From Ctena decussata (Eukaryota; Mollusca; Bivalvia; Lucinida; Lucinidae), in NCBI GenBank assembly GCA_963989385.1, contig OZ022505.1, positions 61,817,737 to 61,881,736 on the forward strand: a stretch of DNA of 64,000 bases, written 5' to 3'. The notes below the pieces were generated by a model. It had not been told where the DNA came from. It made no database searches and was given only the letters and a program-made list of their open reading frames with translations. The stretch's first letter is position 1. Each line of letters opens with the position of its first letter. A program made the position numbers and the translations under genes. Positions 62,308 through 64,000 of the stretch are shown piece by piece.

Positions 62308-62815
62308 GATACTGTGATATCACTAATTATGACCTCATGTCACCAAAGCGATATCACTAATTATGATGTGATATCACTAAATCAATTTCACTAAGTGATA
62401 AAGATATATTTAGTGATATCACTAAACAGAAACGAATTAGACAAAAATGTGAATTAGTGATATCACAAAATCGGATAGGTTATATCACTAAATCGAATAA
62501 GTGATATCACAAAATATTATTCCCCTTTTGATATCTCAAAACTTGCTTAGTGAGATCACTAAATCGACTTTGTGATATCACAAATTATCATTTTGTGATA
62601 TCACAAATTATCATTTTGTGATATCACTCATTCATTCCTATTAAGTGATATCACTTAATCGATTCTATGATATAACAAAATCGATTTTTTGATATCATTG
62701 AATCGATTCAGTGATATCACATAATTAGTGATATCACAAATAACTAAAGTATGTAATATCACATGTGATATCATATATTCGAAATAGTGATATCACAAAT
62801 TTGATATAGTGTCAG
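62308..62815. repeat. Cluster of GTGATATCAC palindromes
   Basis: By hand count about 13 exact GATATCAC words and several one-base variants in ~500 bp, usually as TTNGTGATATCACNAA, with AATCGATT words between. Spacing is irregular (roughly 20-45 bp), so it is not a simple minisatellite. Confidence 0.85.
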
Positions 62816-62957
62816 ATACACAAAAAGGGGATTTATAGTAAAACGACATATCATACTTTTTCACTGAGCTCATTTTCTCTAACTCACCATCAGTTTGGAT
62901 TTTTTTCTAATTCCTGCAAGTTCAAAAGTAACAGGCTTTTTCTTTGGCCTTATACAT

Positions 62958-63101
62958 TGACTGCTCATAGCAAATCTTAGGTCATCTGTCTCCGCTCTTG
63001 CTCTCTCGCTCGCTCTCTTTTCCTCGTCGTGCCGTCAGAAGAGGGAGAGAGAGTAGAGAGAGAAAGAAACAAGTAACAAAAGATTTGCTGTGAGCAGTTC
63101 A
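62958..63101. repeat. Palindromic MITE with CTCTC/GAGAG arms
   Basis: TGACTGCTCATAGCAAATCT mirrors AGATTTGCTGTGAGCAGTTCA; inner CTCTCGCTCGCTCTCTT pairs loosely with GAGAGAGAGTAGAGAGAG. Confidence 0.7.
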
Positions 63102-63202
63102 CGGTTAGAGCGAAAAAAAAGAGTAGAGAACGTGTTCACAAATAAATAAATAAAAGCCAATGTTGAGAGGTTTGGTGAAGTAAGAAAGCTAATGTCCATT
63201 AC

Positions 63203-63930
63203 TGTAAAGGACCTCTGACAGTATCAATGCATATTTGCCTATTTTTCGACAAATTACTGCACCTTCCTCGGGCAGCAAAAGTTGAAATGTTTGGCATTAA
63301 TATGTAGCCTTGTGTACTATAAAGACATTTTAACAGTGATTTTGAAAAATTATCATGCCTCTAGACTAACATTGACCAATTTTATCAAGAGGGGTATGTG
63401 AATTTTTCAGTCTCTGAAAATGAGTCCATTAATTTGGTTTTCTAAGATATCGAAATCTTAATTGATAACTATGCTAAAACAGACATACACACTACTGTTA
63501 CTGATATTATGCAATATTTTTTCTGTACTAAGGACTTGAGCCTATTTTTAGACATAATGGGTGTAAGTACCCCACCCACTTTTTCAGTTTTTCAGCTGTA
63601 GACTATCTTTTCCCCCCGTGCCTCAGCAAGCCACTCACATATAATGTGTATTATGATAGTACACACAAACATGCAAAGTGGCTAGCTGAGGCACAGGGAA
63701 AAAGTATCTTTAAAAAACTTTTCCTGTTTCCATTACGTTTAATTACAAAAATTGGCCTTTTCCACCAAAAATTGAAGTCTGTGTGCAAAATAATTAGATA
63801 TTAAATTCATGGCCAGTTAGGGGAAGTTGAGAGCAACAAATTTCAAGATAAATTCTTGGGTATATCAAAAACTTAATTTTGACTATTTGTATAGGCAAAT
63901 TAACATTACAACCGTCAGAGGTCCTTTACA
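63203..63930. mobile_element. 728-bp TIR element with internal CCCCCCGTGCCTCAGC hairpin
   Basis: Ends TGTAAAGGACCTCTGACAGT and, inverted, TGTAAAGGACCTCTGACGGT; TAC flanks both sides, a possible 3-bp duplication. A hairpin occupies 63607-63704. The end resembles the AAAGGACTTCT end of the 930-bp element at 7091. Confidence 0.75.
63607..63704. repeat. CCCCCCGTGCCTCAGC hairpin
   Basis: Arms CTTTTCCCCCCGTGCCTCAGC and GCTGAGGCACAGGGAAAAAG around a ~57-bp loop, similar in size and arm sequence to 7520-7616. Confidence 0.7.
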
Positions 63931-64000
63931 TACCGGTATGTACCTAACATATAAAACTATGGGGTGTAGTTTTCACACCGTACAACCGGCTGAAGTGATG

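Overview
The window is eukaryotic and almost certainly from a bivalve mollusc, probably a heterodont clam. The evidence is one intron-rich animal gene whose introns are packed with bivalve-type repeats: near-palindromic MITEs, tRNA-derived SINEs, and long tandem-unit elements that end in GGAC/GTCC microsatellites. The genus is inference.

The only host gene I can support is an orthologue of the RBR E3 ubiquitin ligase ariadne-1 (ARIH1/ari-1). It lies on the minus strand from the ATG at 50415 to the TGA at 4120. I reconstructed 13 coding exons with GT-AG junctions and consistent phases, giving 509 residues. In order they encode an acidic N-terminus and UBA-like region, RING1, IBR, RING2 with the catalytic Cys (C309), and the auto-inhibitory Ariadne domain. 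A CRE palindrome (TGACGTCA) lies about 110 bp upstream of the ATG.

Layout, left to right. 1-4119: downstream flank and 3' UTR with MITEs. 4120-5718: exons 13 and 12. 5719-23233: the 17.5-kb intron 11, holding several nested transposons and a roughly 9.8-kb satellite of 143-bp monomers (11546-21330), then eight repeats of the 3' edge of exon 11. 23234-29942: exons 11 to 8. 29950-30335: five degenerate copies of the 5' part of exon 8. 31261-39837: exons 7 to 5, with a 1.86-kb TA-flanked element in intron 6, a duplicated 3' splice site at exon 6 and a 2.8-kb TTAA-flanked element in intron 5. 39838-46182: intron 4, mostly tandem-unit repeats with a nested hAT-type insertion carrying a perfect 8-bp target duplication. 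46183-50415: exons 4 to 1. 50416-50765: 5' UTR and promoter. 50766-53989: a terminal-inverted-repeat element with an 8-bp target duplication and four structured internal repeats. 54437-56340: a 5'-truncated non-LTR retrotransposon with a 573-codon open frame. 57086-64000: a 95-bp micro-retroposon, a reverse-transcriptase pseudogene, a FLYWCH-like zinc-finger remnant split by a MITE, and further palindromic elements including a cluster of GTGATATCAC palindromes.

The most striking theme is that three exons of the ariadne gene carry tandem duplications seeded at an exon/intron boundary: a 43-bp unit at the exon 6 acceptor, an ~80-bp unit at exon 8 and a ~168-bp unit at the exon 11 donor. The other notable item is the TIR element at 50766-53989, whose TIR is built of decamers and whose internal repeats show stem covariation. 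Everything here was read by eye; no alignments or searches were run.
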